From Novosphingobium sp. CECT 9465 (GTDB lineage: Bacteria > Pseudomonadota > Alphaproteobacteria > Sphingomonadales > Sphingomonadaceae), in NCBI RefSeq assembly GCF_920987055.1, contig NZ_CAKLBX010000001.1, forward strand, positions 2,528,501 through 2,592,500: 64,000 nt of DNA, given 5' to 3'. Below are positions 40,878 through 49,860 of the stretch, one piece after another (position 1 is the stretch's first letter; every line of letters starts with the position of its first letter). The notes below the pieces were generated by a model, which saw only the letters and a program-made list of their open reading frames with translations, made no database searches and was not told the DNA's origin. A program made the position numbers and the translations under genes.

Positions 40878-42251
40878 ATGAGCACGCGGCAAGTTTCAGA
40901 TCGCAACGATCCTATCATCGAAAGCCGCGACATGCTCGTGGCCCCCATGCAAAAGGGTGAAAAGCCCAAGGCCGCATGGCGCATCGGCACCGAACACGAG
41001 AAATTCGTCTATCGCACCGAAGATCGCCGCGCACCTTCCTATGCAGAGCCGGGCGGGATTCGCGATCTGCTGATGGAACTGACCCAGTTTGGCTGGGAGC
41101 CGATTCTTGAAGGCGGCAATGTCATCGCCATGAGCGGGCCGGACGGCGCGGTCAGCCTTGAACCTGCGGGCCAGCTTGAGCTTTCGGGCGCGCCGCTGGA
41201 GAACCTGCACGAGACCTGCGCGGAAACCGGGCGGCATCTGGCGCAGGTCAAGACCATTGGCGACAAGTTGGGCCTTGCCTATCTCGGCATGGGCCTGTGG
41301 CCCGACAAGACCCGCGACGAATTGCCGATCATGCCCAAGGGCCGCTATGACATCATGCTGCGGCACATGCCGCGCGTCGGGTCGATGGGTCTCGACATGA
41401 TGTTGCGGACCTGCACCATTCAGGTCAACCTCGACTATTCCAGCGAGGCGGACATGGTGAAAAAGTTCAGGACCAGCCTTGCGTTGCAACCGCTGGCAAC
41501 CGCGCTGTTCGCCAATTCCCCGTTCCTTGAAGGCAGGCCCAACGGTTTCCAGTCCTATCGCAGCCACATCTGGACCGATACCGATCCGGCGCGCACGGGC
41601 ATGCTGTCGTTCGTGTTCGAAGAAGGCTTCGGCTATGAGCGTTACGTTGACTACATGCTCGACGTGCCGATGTATTTCGTCTTCCGCGATGGCAAGTACA
41701 TCGACGCTTCCGGCCTGTCGTTTCGCGATTTTCTCGACGGCAAACTGTCCGTCCTGCCCGGCGAGAAACCGACGCAATCGGACTGGGTCGATCACCTTTC
41801 CACCGCCTTTCCCGAAGTGCGGTTGAAGTCTTTCCTTGAAATGCGGGGTGCCGACGGTGGCCCGTGGAACCGGATTTGCGCTCTACCGGCATTGTGGGTG
41901 GGTCTGCTCTACGATCAGACTGCGCTTGATGCGGCGTGGGATCTGGTCAAGGACTGGGACATGGACGGGCGCGAAAAACTGCGCGCCGAAGTGCCCAAGC
42001 TGGGCCTTCATGCGTCGCTGCCGGGCGGTGGCACCTTGCGCGACATTGCCGCCGAAGTGCTGGCCATTTCGCGCAGCGGTCTTTCGGCACGGGCGCGTCT
42101 GAACGAAGCGGGCGACAACGAAACCGGCTACCTCCAGCCGCTGGACGAAATCGTGGCGACTGGAAAATCGCCGGCCGAGCGCCTGCTCGACCTCTATCAT
42201 GGTGGATGGAATGGCGACCTTTCGCACATTTATGGCGAAAAGAGCTTCTGA
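40878..42251 (+). CDS. gshA: Glutamate-cysteine ligase (GCS2, plant/alphaproteobacterial type)
   Basis: The 457-residue enzyme makes gamma-glutamylcysteine, the first step of glutathione synthesis. It belongs to the plant-like class, seen in 'WRIGTEHEKFVYR', 'GNVIAMSGPDGAVSLEPAGQLELSGAP' (in pieces), and 'CTIQVNLDYSSEADMV', the substrate-binding region. Length is typical. Its stop shares one base with the ATG of a small monooxygenase-like gene, so they are co-translated. A TATAAA element at 40845-40850 may be its -10 box, though I see no matching -35. Confidence 0.95.
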   Translation: MSTRQVSDRNDPIIESRDMLVAPMQKGEKPKAAWRIGTEHEKFVYRTEDRRAPSYAEPGGIRDLLMELTQFGWEPILEGGNVIAMSGPDGAVSLEPAGQLELSGAPLENLHETCAETGRHLAQVKTIGDKLGLAYLGMGLWPDKTRDELPIMPKGRYDIMLRHMPRVGSMGLDMMLRTCTIQVNLDYSSEADMVKKFRTSLALQPLATALFANSPFLEGRPNGFQSYRSHIWTDTDPARTGMLSFVFEEGFGYERYVDYMLDVPMYFVFRDGKYIDASGLSFRDFLDGKLSVLPGEKPTQSDWVDHLSTAFPEVRLKSFLEMRGADGGPWNRICALPALWVGLLYDQTALDAAWDLVKDWDMDGREKLRAEVPKLGLHASLPGGGTLRDIAAEVLAISRSGLSARARLNEAGDNETGYLQPLDEIVATGKSPAERLLDLYHGGWNGDLSHIYGEKSF

Positions 42252-42550
42252 TGATCGTGGTGATGGGAAGCTTCCGGCTTCCGATCGAAAATTTCGCCTC
42301 GGCGCAGCCCATGATGGCAAAGGTTATCGCAGCAACGCGCGCTGAAGACGGTTGCCTGCTCTATGCCTATGCACACGATATCGTCGATCCGGGGCTGGTG
42401 CGCGTTTTGGAAAAGTGGCGCAATCGGGCAGCGCTCGATGCGCATTTTCAGGCACCGCATATGAAAGTCTGGGCACAGGAACGCGCCAGTCTCGGACTGT
42501 TCGAGCGGGACATCAAGGTGTTCGAAAGCGACGAGGGTGTCGCGGTCTGA
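42251..42550 (+). CDS. Antibiotic biosynthesis monooxygenase (ABM) domain protein
   Basis: The 99-residue protein is a single dimeric ABM-type ferredoxin fold: an opening strand 'IVVMGSFRLPIENF', the central 'EDGCLLYAYAHDIVDP', and 'VLEKWRNRAALDAHFQAPHMKVW', the usual 'E.W....L..H....H' signature. Such proteins include quinol monooxygenases (YgiN) and oxygenases without cofactors, and some are only stress-related. It is translationally coupled to gshA (TGATG overlap), which suggests a link to redox protection (inference). It ends three bases before the convergent membrane methyltransferase-like gene. Confidence 0.85.
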   Translation: MIVVMGSFRLPIENFASAQPMMAKVIAATRAEDGCLLYAYAHDIVDPGLVRVLEKWRNRAALDAHFQAPHMKVWAQERASLGLFERDIKVFESDEGVAV

Positions 42551-42553
42551 CCG

Positions 42554-43891
42554 CTATTCGGCGGGCTGAACCGCCATGGGCCGCCTGGGGGTGATCGCGG
42601 ACGTCAGGCGGCGCAAGCTGCGCGTAATCGGGCCATGCTGCGCCATCCACGCGTGATATTCGCGATACTTTGCGTCTTCGGCGAGCAAGTGCCGCTCCTC
42701 GGTTCGCGCGCGCCAGTAATATACCGCGCTGACCAGCGCGAGGATCACCGTATTGCGGATCGCATCGACCATTGAACCGCTGGTGACGAGGAACGGTAGC
42801 GATGCCAGCCACCAGTAGGCATTCTTCGACAGATAGGCCGGGTGCCGCGTGAAGGCATAAGGCCCGTTGGTCAGGACACCGCGATAGGTGAGGTTCGAGA
42901 AACGCAGACCGAACGCGACGGTCGCCCAGGCATAGACCGCCGTCAGGAAGATCAGCGCGCCCGCCCACAGCCACAGCAATTCGGTGTGCCCCTGAAGCCA
43001 ATAAGCCCACTCTGCACCGTTCTGGCGATAATCGAGGACATCGCCATCGCCCATCAGGATGAACGGCGGGTAGCACATCAGCGCGGCCACCCATGCGCCA
43101 AGGTGCGGGTTGGCGGTGCGGATCTGCGCGTCCAGCGGCTTCATCGTGACGAGATAGCCGACCATGGCGATCTGCACGTCGATCATGAACATCGTTTCGA
43201 TCAGCAGCGTGGCCAGTTCCACCGGATCGTGGAACGCGTGCGACCAATCGAAGCGCACAACCGCGCCAAAGCCGCCGGGCACGATCGAGATCATGAAGGC
43301 GCAGAAAAAGCCTTTGACGATCCACGCCAGCCAGTGCCGCCTGACTTCCTCAGGCTCCCACGGTTCGCGCCCGATCAGCATCGCGCCAAAATGCCATGCC
43401 CCATCACGCGGGTTTACCAGAACCCGGTCGAGCCACAGCACATAAGGGATCGCGCCCAAGAACAGGAACGGGACCGCCGTTTCAAGCACCTCCATCGCGA
43501 ACACATACTGCCCGCGCCAATACCAGCGCGCGATGCAATAGGCGAAGCCGATCAGCGCCCATGTCGCCCACAGCCCGGCGATCTTGGTGATCGAGATATC
43601 GAGGATATCGCGCAAAGGGCGCGGGGTCGACCAGTCGATTCCGGTGGAAGCGCGGCGGTGAACCTTGTCCACGATCAGCGACCAGCCGACCATACCAGCG
43701 CCGGAGAACAGCAGCGCGCAAAGCGCCGCCATCGGCCCGTCCATAACTGCATGAGGGCCGGGAAATGCGAATGCATCGGCAATCGCAGGCCAGAAGCGGC
43801 AGACCAGCACCCAGAAGGCAAGGCCTGCAAGACCGGCAAGGCCAACGCCTGCAGAGACGTCTGACGGCGGAAGGGATGGGCGCGTAGTCAT
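42554..43891 (-). CDS. Isoprenylcysteine carboxyl methyltransferase-like membrane protein with large N-terminal membrane domain
   Basis: The 445-residue protein has many spans. The C-terminal 150 residues hold an ICMT/PEMT-type methyltransferase core: 'LTNGPYAFTRHPAYLSKNAYW' (in pieces) and 'RARTEERHLLAEDAKYREYHAW', the SAM and lipid-binding signature. The N-terminal 280 residues are a second polytopic membrane region that I do not recognise. Bacterial proteins of this class methylate lipids or small hydrophobic acids; no protein prenylation is expected. The ATG at 43891 is used because the upstream in-frame codon is TTG. It lies 44 bases downstream of the bamB stop region on the same strand's upstream side and converges on the ABM gene. 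Confidence 0.75.
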   Translation of the reverse strand: MTTRPSLPPSDVSAGVGLAGLAGLAFWVLVCRFWPAIADAFAFPGPHAVMDGPMAALCALLFSGAGMVGWSLIVDKVHRRASTGIDWSTPRPLRDILDISITKIAGLWATWALIGFAYCIARWYWRGQYVFAMEVLETAVPFLFLGAIPYVLWLDRVLVNPRDGAWHFGAMLIGREPWEPEEVRRHWLAWIVKGFFCAFMISIVPGGFGAVVRFDWSHAFHDPVELATLLIETMFMIDVQIAMVGYLVTMKPLDAQIRTANPHLGAWVAALMCYPPFILMGDGDVLDYRQNGAEWAYWLQGHTELLWLWAGALIFLTAVYAWATVAFGLRFSNLTYRGVLTNGPYAFTRHPAYLSKNAYWWLASLPFLVTSGSMVDAIRNTVILALVSAVYYWRARTEERHLLAEDAKYREYHAWMAQHGPITRSLRRLTSAITPRRPMAVQPAE

Positions 43892-43935
43892 TGCGCCCAA
43901 GTCCTTAAGCCGTAACGGTTAGCAATCCGTTGTGA

Positions 43936-45306
43936 TTACCGGAAAGCGGTGATCTTGCCGCCATCGTCCAGAATGTAGAGCGTCTGGTTGGCGACGATCG
44001 GCGCGAGGCTGACCGCAGAACCGACTTCGGTGAACTTGCTGGCCGTGCCATCGGTAACCGATACGCTCATCACCTCGCCGCGCGAATTGGCAACCCACAG
44101 ACGATTGCCTGCAAGCACCGGGCCGGTCCAGAAGATCGGATTCTTCTTTTTCTTTTCATTCCTGAAGCGCCGCAGCTCGGTCATCCACCGGACCTTCCCG
44201 TTGGCCTTGGCGATGCACAGCAGCTTCGATTCGTCGGTGAGCGTGAAAATCCAGTCGCCCGCAATGGCAGGAGTGGAAATGCCTGCCAGATTGAGTTCCC
44301 AGATGCGCTGGCCGGTGACGAGTTCATAAGCGGCCATGCGTCCGCCCTGCCCCAGAGCATAGACGCGGCCGCGTTCGATGATCGGATCGGCGTCGATGTC
44401 GGTCAGCGTGGAAACGCTGGTGGCGATGCTGGTGCGCGCCAGCGCGTCGGCCCAGAGCTGGCGGCCGTTTTCGTAACGATAGGCGACCAGTTCACCGGAC
44501 GAATAGCCCGCAACGATGGTGCCCTGCCCGGCAGCCGGAGCCGCCACGCCAAACACGTTGGTCTGGCCGACCGAGGCGTTTTCGTTCCAGAGAACCGCGC
44601 CATCTTCGGCATTGAGTGCAAGGATCTGATTGTCCTGCGTCATCACCATGACCTGCCCGAACGCGACTGTGGGCGAACCGCGCATTGGACCGGCTGGCTT
44701 TACCCGCCACTTGATTGCACCATCTGCGGCATTGAGCGCGGCCACTTCGCCCACGCCATTGGTGACATAGACCACGCCTTCATCGAAGGCTGCGCCGCCG
44801 CCGAAAGTGGAGCTGGAATTCTGCTTTTCGGCTTCGACCTTGGTGGCCCATGCGCGCGCGCCGGTCGCAGCATCGAAAGCGTGAACCATACCTTCGGTGT
44901 CCATGACGAACAGCTTGCCGCCACCGACGACCGGCGAGGCCGCGAGACGTCGTGAAGAGGAGGACCCCTTGATTCCGACGCTCCACGCCTTGCGCGGCGA
45001 ATCGCCGAGCGCGACATGACCGTAGGACTTGGCAGCATTGCCGCCGCCCTGCGCGAAATCGGCGTTCACTTCCGGTGCGGGGAGGACAACCTGCGTCAGC
45101 GCAATCGATTCATCGATCTTGGTGCCCGCTTCGATCTTTGAAAGGATCGGGGTACGCTGGCCCACGGTCGGCGTGGTCTTGGCCTTGTCCTTGCCGCCAA
45201 TGATGCCGCAGCCGCCCAGCCCCAGCGCGAGAACCAGCACACTGGCAACAGCAGCGCGGCGAAGGGTGGGGGCAGACTTCATGGTCAGGCGTCCTTGCGT
45301 GTTCAT
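43936..45306 (-). CDS. bamB: BamB-like outer-membrane assembly lipoprotein (beta-propeller)
   Basis: The 456-residue lipoprotein (lipobox 'LGGC', about residue 33) has an eight-bladed PQQ-like beta-propeller: repeated blades of the form 'V.ALNA.DGA..W' such as 'GEVAALNAADGAIKWRV' and 'NQILALNAEDGAVLWNE'. BamB is the scaffold of the BAM complex that inserts outer-membrane barrels. The ATG at 45306 overlaps the YfgM stop as ATGA; ATG 45282 with AAGGA upstream gives a tidier signal peptide and is an alternative. The yfgM-bamB order is common in Proteobacteria, but the der GTPase gene that usually follows is absent here. Confidence 0.92.
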   Translation of the reverse strand: MNTQGRLTMKSAPTLRRAAVASVLVLALGLGGCGIIGGKDKAKTTPTVGQRTPILSKIEAGTKIDESIALTQVVLPAPEVNADFAQGGGNAAKSYGHVALGDSPRKAWSVGIKGSSSSRRLAASPVVGGGKLFVMDTEGMVHAFDAATGARAWATKVEAEKQNSSSTFGGGAAFDEGVVYVTNGVGEVAALNAADGAIKWRVKPAGPMRGSPTVAFGQVMVMTQDNQILALNAEDGAVLWNENASVGQTNVFGVAAPAAGQGTIVAGYSSGELVAYRYENGRQLWADALARTSIATSVSTLTDIDADPIIERGRVYALGQGGRMAAYELVTGQRIWELNLAGISTPAIAGDWIFTLTDESKLLCIAKANGKVRWMTELRRFRNEKKKKNPIFWTGPVLAGNRLWVANSRGEVMSVSVTDGTASKFTEVGSAVSLAPIVANQTLYILDDGGKITAFR

Positions 45307-46076
45307 TGTGCCGCTGGCGCTGCCAGCGTGGTTTCGCTCACATCCTCGACAGCGTCGACGCCAAGCAGCCCGGCCATCTGGCGGGCGCGGCGGCGCAGCG
45401 AATCCGGGGCGGTCTTTTCCTTGGCGATCTGGCCGAACAGCGCGCCGGCAAGATCGTTCTTGCCCTGCTTGAGGTAGGCCGTGCCCACCACCTCGCCCGC
45501 GCTGGCGAACCAGGCATTGCCCGGCACGGCCAGCGGCTTGAGCCGTTCGATCACCTTTTCAGGGCCAATCTTGTCAAAGGTGAGCGCCACTTCGCGGATC
45601 GTTGCCAGATCGCGAAAAACTTGCGGCGCATCGGGATCGGCGGCTACCGCTGCAAATGCCTTGGCGGCTTCGTCGGTCTTGCCCTGCTCTGCCAGAATGC
45701 CCGCGTCGAGCAGCTTGGCAGTGGCGCGGTAGCCATCGCCGCTATCCTTGGCGAGCGGCGCCAGTTCGCCCGACGCGCCCTTGAGATTGCGCGCTTCCAA
45801 CTGGTCGAGCGCCTTGGTCAGCACTTCGCCCTGTTCGCCCGCCACGGTATTGCTGTGGTTCTGATACCAGAGCCAGCCAGCAAGACCGAGCAGGCCAGCG
45901 ACGATCAAGGCCCCCACCGGCTTGCCATAGCGCTGCAGCGCAGTGAACACCTGATCTTCGCGCAGCGCGTCGTCCACCTCGCGCAGGAAGGCATCGCCCT
46001 GTGGCGAGCCTTGCCCATCGCCGCGAGCGGCAAGCTGATCGGAACGGGTCTGCGGACGGTCGGGACGGAGAGCCAA
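45303..46076 (-). CDS. YfgM-like TPR protein, SecYEG-ancillary
   Basis: The 257-residue protein has a cytoplasmic N-terminal helix ('AFLREVDDALREDQVFTALQRYG'), one membrane span (about 53-70) and a periplasmic tail of TPR-like helices with 'AKLLDAGILAEQGKTDEAAKAFAAVA'. This matches YfgM, which joins PpiD at the SecYEG translocon and helps hand proteins to periplasmic chaperones. No ATG is available: the frame closes with a TAG upstream, and TTG at 46076 is the likely start, giving low initiation. It is translated before bamB with ATGA overlap. Confidence 0.82.
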   Translation of the reverse strand: MALRPDRPQTRSDQLAARGDGQGSPQGDAFLREVDDALREDQVFTALQRYGKPVGALIVAGLLGLAGWLWYQNHSNTVAGEQGEVLTKALDQLEARNLKGASGELAPLAKDSGDGYRATAKLLDAGILAEQGKTDEAAKAFAAVAADPDAPQVFRDLATIREVALTFDKIGPEKVIERLKPLAVPGNAWFASAGEVVGTAYLKQGKNDLAGALFGQIAKEKTAPDSLRRRARQMAGLLGVDAVEDVSETTLAAPAAQ

Positions 46077-46205
46077 GTCAGCGCTTTCAGGATTTATGGT
46101 TGACGGTTGCTAGCGTTTGTCTGGCGCGGTGTTTAGCGGATGGGACCACCTTTTCAACGGAATTGATTCTCTAGGAATCGCGCGTGAACGCTGGCTGAAG
46201 CACCG
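46077..46205. other. Intergenic gap with small dyad
   Basis: The 129 bases between the yfgM start and the glycosyltransferase stop, on the minus strand, contain GATTC-TCTAG-GAATC (46165-46179), a 5-bp stem that could be an operator or a weak terminator. The yfgM promoter must lie here. Nothing else stands out. Confidence 0.3.
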
Positions 46206-47360
46206 TCAGAGAAACGATGCCCGCCCAAGCGCCGCAGCATAGATGCTGGCATAGCGGGTCGCCATCACGCTTTCATCATATTCGGCCCGCGCACGGATGC
46301 GGTTGGCATCGCCGATCCGACGGCGCAGGACATCGTCTGCCGCAAGGGCCAGAACGGCTTCGGCGAGAGCGGCATCGTCTCCCGGCGGGGTGATGAACGC
46401 GCGGTTGGCGTCACTCACCATCTCGGCAATGTCACCCACGGCAGGGCTGGCGACGGCAAGGCCGGCAGCCATTGCTTCGATCACCGAAAGCGGGGCCTGT
46501 TCGCTATCGGAAGACAGCGCGAACAGATCGAACAGGCCCACCGCCGCTGCCGGATCGGCAACATGGCCCGGCAGATGGACGCGGTGACCGATTTCAAGGC
46601 GGGTGGCTTCAGCGGCGATCGCATCGCGCTCAGGCCCTTCGCCCAGGATCACCAGATGCCATTCGGGCGGCAGACCCGGCACCGCGCGAACAAGGCGCGG
46701 CAGGTTCTTGACCGCCCGCAGCCCCGCCAGTGTACCGATCCACCGCTCACCCGCGCGCTTGACCACGCGGGGAAGCACGTCGGGCTTGGGCTTGCGGCCA
46801 TAGGCTGCGGTATCGATAGCGTTGGGAATGCGCTGCACCCGCCCGCGCGGCTGCCGCCACACCGTCAGCGCGATGTCTTCCAACTGGCACGAAGGCACCA
46901 CCAGCGCCGAGGCGCGTGACAGCGCGACCATGCGATACCAGTTGCGACTACGCTTCAGGCCGCCCGATTCATCGGCGTTGAAACCGTCTTCGTGATGAAC
47001 CAGCGGTGCCAGCCCCATCATCGGGCCGAACACGGCATGGGCCAGCACCGCGTCCATCGCACCCCAGTTATAGGTCAGGATAAGGTCGAAGCTCTGCATG
47101 GCGCGGGCGAGTTTCTGTATCCGGGCGATACGCAATTTGCCCGCGAGCGCCGGGAAGCCGAACGGAAAGAATGCCGCAACGCGTTTGTCGATCAGCCCCT
47201 TGGCACCCATCGCGCCGGGCTGAGCCGACACGATGTGATGTTCCACCCCATTGCGGAAGCGGTTCATCAGCGCGACCGCGCGACGTTCCTTGCCGCCTGC
47301 GTCGAATGTGGAATGGAGGTGCAGCACCTTGAGCGGTGCGGCCTTTCCAGAAGTCTTCAT
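46206..47360 (-). CDS. Glycosyltransferase family 4 protein
   Basis: The 384-residue protein has the GT-B two-domain plan of GT4 enzymes: N-terminal 'LHLHSTFDAGGKERRAVALMN' (in pieces) acceptor domain, and a C-terminal nucleotide-sugar domain with 'WHLVILGEGPERDAIAAEA', 'LFALSSDSEQAPLSVIEAMAAGLAVASPAVG' (in pieces). The E-x7-E motif of GT4 is in 'SEQAPLSVIEAMA'. There is no membrane span, so it acts in the cytoplasm on a lipid- or protein-linked acceptor, or a small molecule. It overlaps the upstream alpha/beta hydrolase by four bases (ATGA). The sugar and acceptor are unknown. Confidence 0.9.
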   Translation of the reverse strand: MKTSGKAAPLKVLHLHSTFDAGGKERRAVALMNRFRNGVEHHIVSAQPGAMGAKGLIDKRVAAFFPFGFPALAGKLRIARIQKLARAMQSFDLILTYNWGAMDAVLAHAVFGPMMGLAPLVHHEDGFNADESGGLKRSRNWYRMVALSRASALVVPSCQLEDIALTVWRQPRGRVQRIPNAIDTAAYGRKPKPDVLPRVVKRAGERWIGTLAGLRAVKNLPRLVRAVPGLPPEWHLVILGEGPERDAIAAEATRLEIGHRVHLPGHVADPAAAVGLFDLFALSSDSEQAPLSVIEAMAAGLAVASPAVGDIAEMVSDANRAFITPPGDDAALAEAVLALAADDVLRRRIGDANRIRARAEYDESVMATRYASIYAAALGRASFL

Positions 47361-48214
47361 GCCGCGCGCTGGAGCAGCCGTTCGATGGCCGCGATCGATT
47401 CCGGCTCGTCCAGAGTCGGCGCATGGCCAATGCGCGGGAGGGTGACGAGGTCCACGCCGCTTCGCGTCGCCATCTTCGCGGCGACGTCGGCCGCCAGAAT
47501 ATCCGAGGTTTCACCCCGCAGAACCAGCAAGGGCCTCGTGGCCAGCGCATCGAACATCGGCCACATATCGACTTGCGGCGCGGCCCCTGCCGGCGTCTCG
47601 AACGGTTCGGCGATCTTCATGTCGTAATCGAAGGCAATGCGTCCGCCGGTGCCAAGGGCCATGAGGCGCTTGGCATAACGCAACCAGTCTGTGATTTCCC
47701 AATCGGGGTAGATATCGCCGTTGCTTTCCTGAAGCGCGCGGGCCGCATGCATCCACGTTTCGAAATTGCGCCCCTGCCCGACATAGCCGCGAATGCGTTC
47801 GAGACCGGCCGCGGAAAGTTCGGGGCCGATATCGTTCAGAACCGCTGCCGCGATCCGCGCCGGATTGCTGACCGCCAGCAACATCGTCAGCAATCCGCCG
47901 AGCGACGTGCCGATGGATACGAAGCGATCGATCCCTTCCTGCGCTAGCAATAGCTCCACGTCCTGGAGATATTGCAGTGGATTGTAGGTCATCGGGTCCT
48001 TGGCATAATCGCTATCGCCGCGCCCGCGCATTTCAGGGCACAGCACCCGCCATTTGCCTGCAAGCAGGGCAGCAAGGCCTTCGAAATCGCGCGCATTGCG
48101 TGTCAGGCCAGGCAGGCAGATCACCGGGGGACGGCCGGTATCGCCATCATAATTGCGGAAATGCAGACGCAACCCGTCGGCGCTGGTCCAGTGACGATCT
48201 TCAAAATCGGCCAT
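47357..48214 (-). CDS. Alpha/beta hydrolase
   Basis: The 285-residue protein is a classic alpha/beta hydrolase: oxyanion-hole 'ICLPGLTRNARDF', nucleophile elbow 'SIGTSLGGLLTM' (catalytic Ser), acid in 'VLRGETSDILAAD' and catalytic His in 'PRIGHAPTLDEPES'. The fold resembles C-C bond hydrolases and lactonases. The start at 48214 is chosen because the upstream reading frame is low in sense and no ribosome binding site is seen. It is transcribed first and overlaps the glycosyltransferase. Divergent from selO. Substrate not deducible. Confidence 0.88.
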   Translation of the reverse strand: MADFEDRHWTSADGLRLHFRNYDGDTGRPPVICLPGLTRNARDFEGLAALLAGKWRVLCPEMRGRGDSDYAKDPMTYNPLQYLQDVELLLAQEGIDRFVSIGTSLGGLLTMLLAVSNPARIAAAVLNDIGPELSAAGLERIRGYVGQGRNFETWMHAARALQESNGDIYPDWEITDWLRYAKRLMALGTGGRIAFDYDMKIAEPFETPAGAAPQVDMWPMFDALATRPLLVLRGETSDILAADVAAKMATRSGVDLVTLPRIGHAPTLDEPESIAAIERLLQRAA

Positions 48215-48309
48215 GATCGTGGTGAAACCGCCCTTTGCCTGCCCCGGTTCGGAGCCTAAATCAGACGCGCCTGCTTGCAGGTGAGCCGCGCCGTGCCCAC
48301 TATTGCCGG

Positions 48310-49719
48310 ATGCAGCCGCTCCCGCAAGACGCGATCTATCGCGCATCGCCCCGTATCCTTGCCCTGGCGGACTGGATCGGCGATCCGGTGCGGGCTGCTG
48401 ATTTCCCGGAAACCCGTCTGCGCTGGCGCAACGACCGCGCGGCAGCCGACGTCGGCCTTGCCTCGCTGACCGACGACGAATGGGTGCGCCACTTCGGACG
48501 GTTTGCCGCCCTGCCGGGGAACATGCCGCAGCCGCTGGCGCTGCGCTATCACGGGCACCAGTTCCGCGTTTACAATCCTGAACTGGGCGACGGCCGCGGG
48601 TTTACATTCGCACAGATGCTGGATGGCGATGGGTGCCTGATGGACCTTGGCACAAAGGGATCGGGCGAGACGCCGTGGAGCCGGCAAGGCGACGGACGCC
48701 TGACACTGAAAGGCGCCGTGCGAGAGATTCTCGCTACGGAAATGCTCGGCGCGCTCGGCGTAAACACCAGCCGCACGTTCAGCGTGATCGAAACGGGCGA
48801 ATCGCTCTATCGCGGTGACGAACCTTCGCCGACGCGTTCCGCGGTGATGGTCCGCCTGTCCCACGGGCACATCCGCATCGGTACGTTCCAACGGCTGGGC
48901 GCGCTCCAGCTTGAAGACGAGATGGCGCAACTGGTGGCCTATTGCCTCGAAAACTTCCCCGGCGCGGCCTTTCCCGATGCGCAGCATCCGGCGGTGCGAT
49001 TCTTCAACCAGGTGATCGAACGCATGGCCGACCTGGCAGCCAGCTACATGGTGGCGGGCTTCGTCCACGGCGTACTCAATTCCGACAACATGAACGTGAC
49101 CGGCGAAAGCTTTGATTACGGTCCATGGCGCTGGCTGCCCAAATGGGATGCCAGCTTCACCGCCGCCTATTTCGATCATCAGGGCCTGTACGCCTATGGC
49201 CGTCAGCCTGAAGCGATTCACTGGAATTGCGGGCAACTGGCGGTGGCGCTGCGTTCGCTGGTCGAGGCGGCGCCACTGATCGAGGCGCTAAACCGCTTTC
49301 CTGAACTGTATCAGCGGGCAATGGCGCGGCGCTGGTGCTGGCGGCTGGGCGTGGAACAGCGCGGGCTGGACGAGGATACCGCCCTGATCGGTGCCTGCGA
49401 GCAGGCAATGGGGAACAGCGGCGCGGGACCGGACGCGTTCTTCTTTGCCCATCGTGGCGGGCGCGGGCCATTTCCCGATACGGCAGAAGCGGGCGCGCTC
49501 AAGGCTGCGCTGGAACCCTATGTCGCGACGCAGCGGGATCACCCCTACTGGACGGACAGTACGCCCCAATCCATGCTGATCGACGAGGTCGAGGCGATCT
49601 GGCGCCCCATCGCCGAGGATGACGACTGGTCGGCTCTTCATGCCAAGGTGGCTGCGATCCGGCGCATGGGTGCAGCCATGAGCGCACCGCCGGAACCGGC
49701 GGGCCATGTGCCTGCCTGA
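48310..49719 (+). CDS. selO: SelO-family protein adenylyltransferase (YdiU)
   Basis: The 469-residue pseudokinase-fold protein shows the SelO signatures: 'RYHGHQFRVYNPELGDGRG', 'LGTKGSGETPWSRQGDGRLTLKGAVREIL' (in pieces), 'EMLGALGVNTSRTFSVI' and 'GVLNSDNMNVTGESFDYGPW'. Characterised members transfer AMP from ATP to proteins involved in redox balance and glutathionylation. It starts at ATG 48310 after the preceding frame loses coding sense. It is divergent from the alpha/beta hydrolase with 95 bases between. Length is normal for bacterial members. Confidence 0.93.
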   Translation: MQPLPQDAIYRASPRILALADWIGDPVRAADFPETRLRWRNDRAAADVGLASLTDDEWVRHFGRFAALPGNMPQPLALRYHGHQFRVYNPELGDGRGFTFAQMLDGDGCLMDLGTKGSGETPWSRQGDGRLTLKGAVREILATEMLGALGVNTSRTFSVIETGESLYRGDEPSPTRSAVMVRLSHGHIRIGTFQRLGALQLEDEMAQLVAYCLENFPGAAFPDAQHPAVRFFNQVIERMADLAASYMVAGFVHGVLNSDNMNVTGESFDYGPWRWLPKWDASFTAAYFDHQGLYAYGRQPEAIHWNCGQLAVALRSLVEAAPLIEALNRFPELYQRAMARRWCWRLGVEQRGLDEDTALIGACEQAMGNSGAGPDAFFFAHRGGRGPFPDTAEAGALKAALEPYVATQRDHPYWTDSTPQSMLIDEVEAIWRPIAEDDDWSALHAKVAAIRRMGAAMSAPPEPAGHVPA

Positions 49720-49860
49720 AATCGCATGCTGCCTGAAATAGCGCGGGGGCACTGGTCGGGCAGATGAATATTGTTTAATCGGTAACCGGAGCGGCGCTAT
49801 TACTCCGCTTGGCGACCGGTCCACCGTTCGTAAGAACACGAGATATAGACAGGCTGATCC

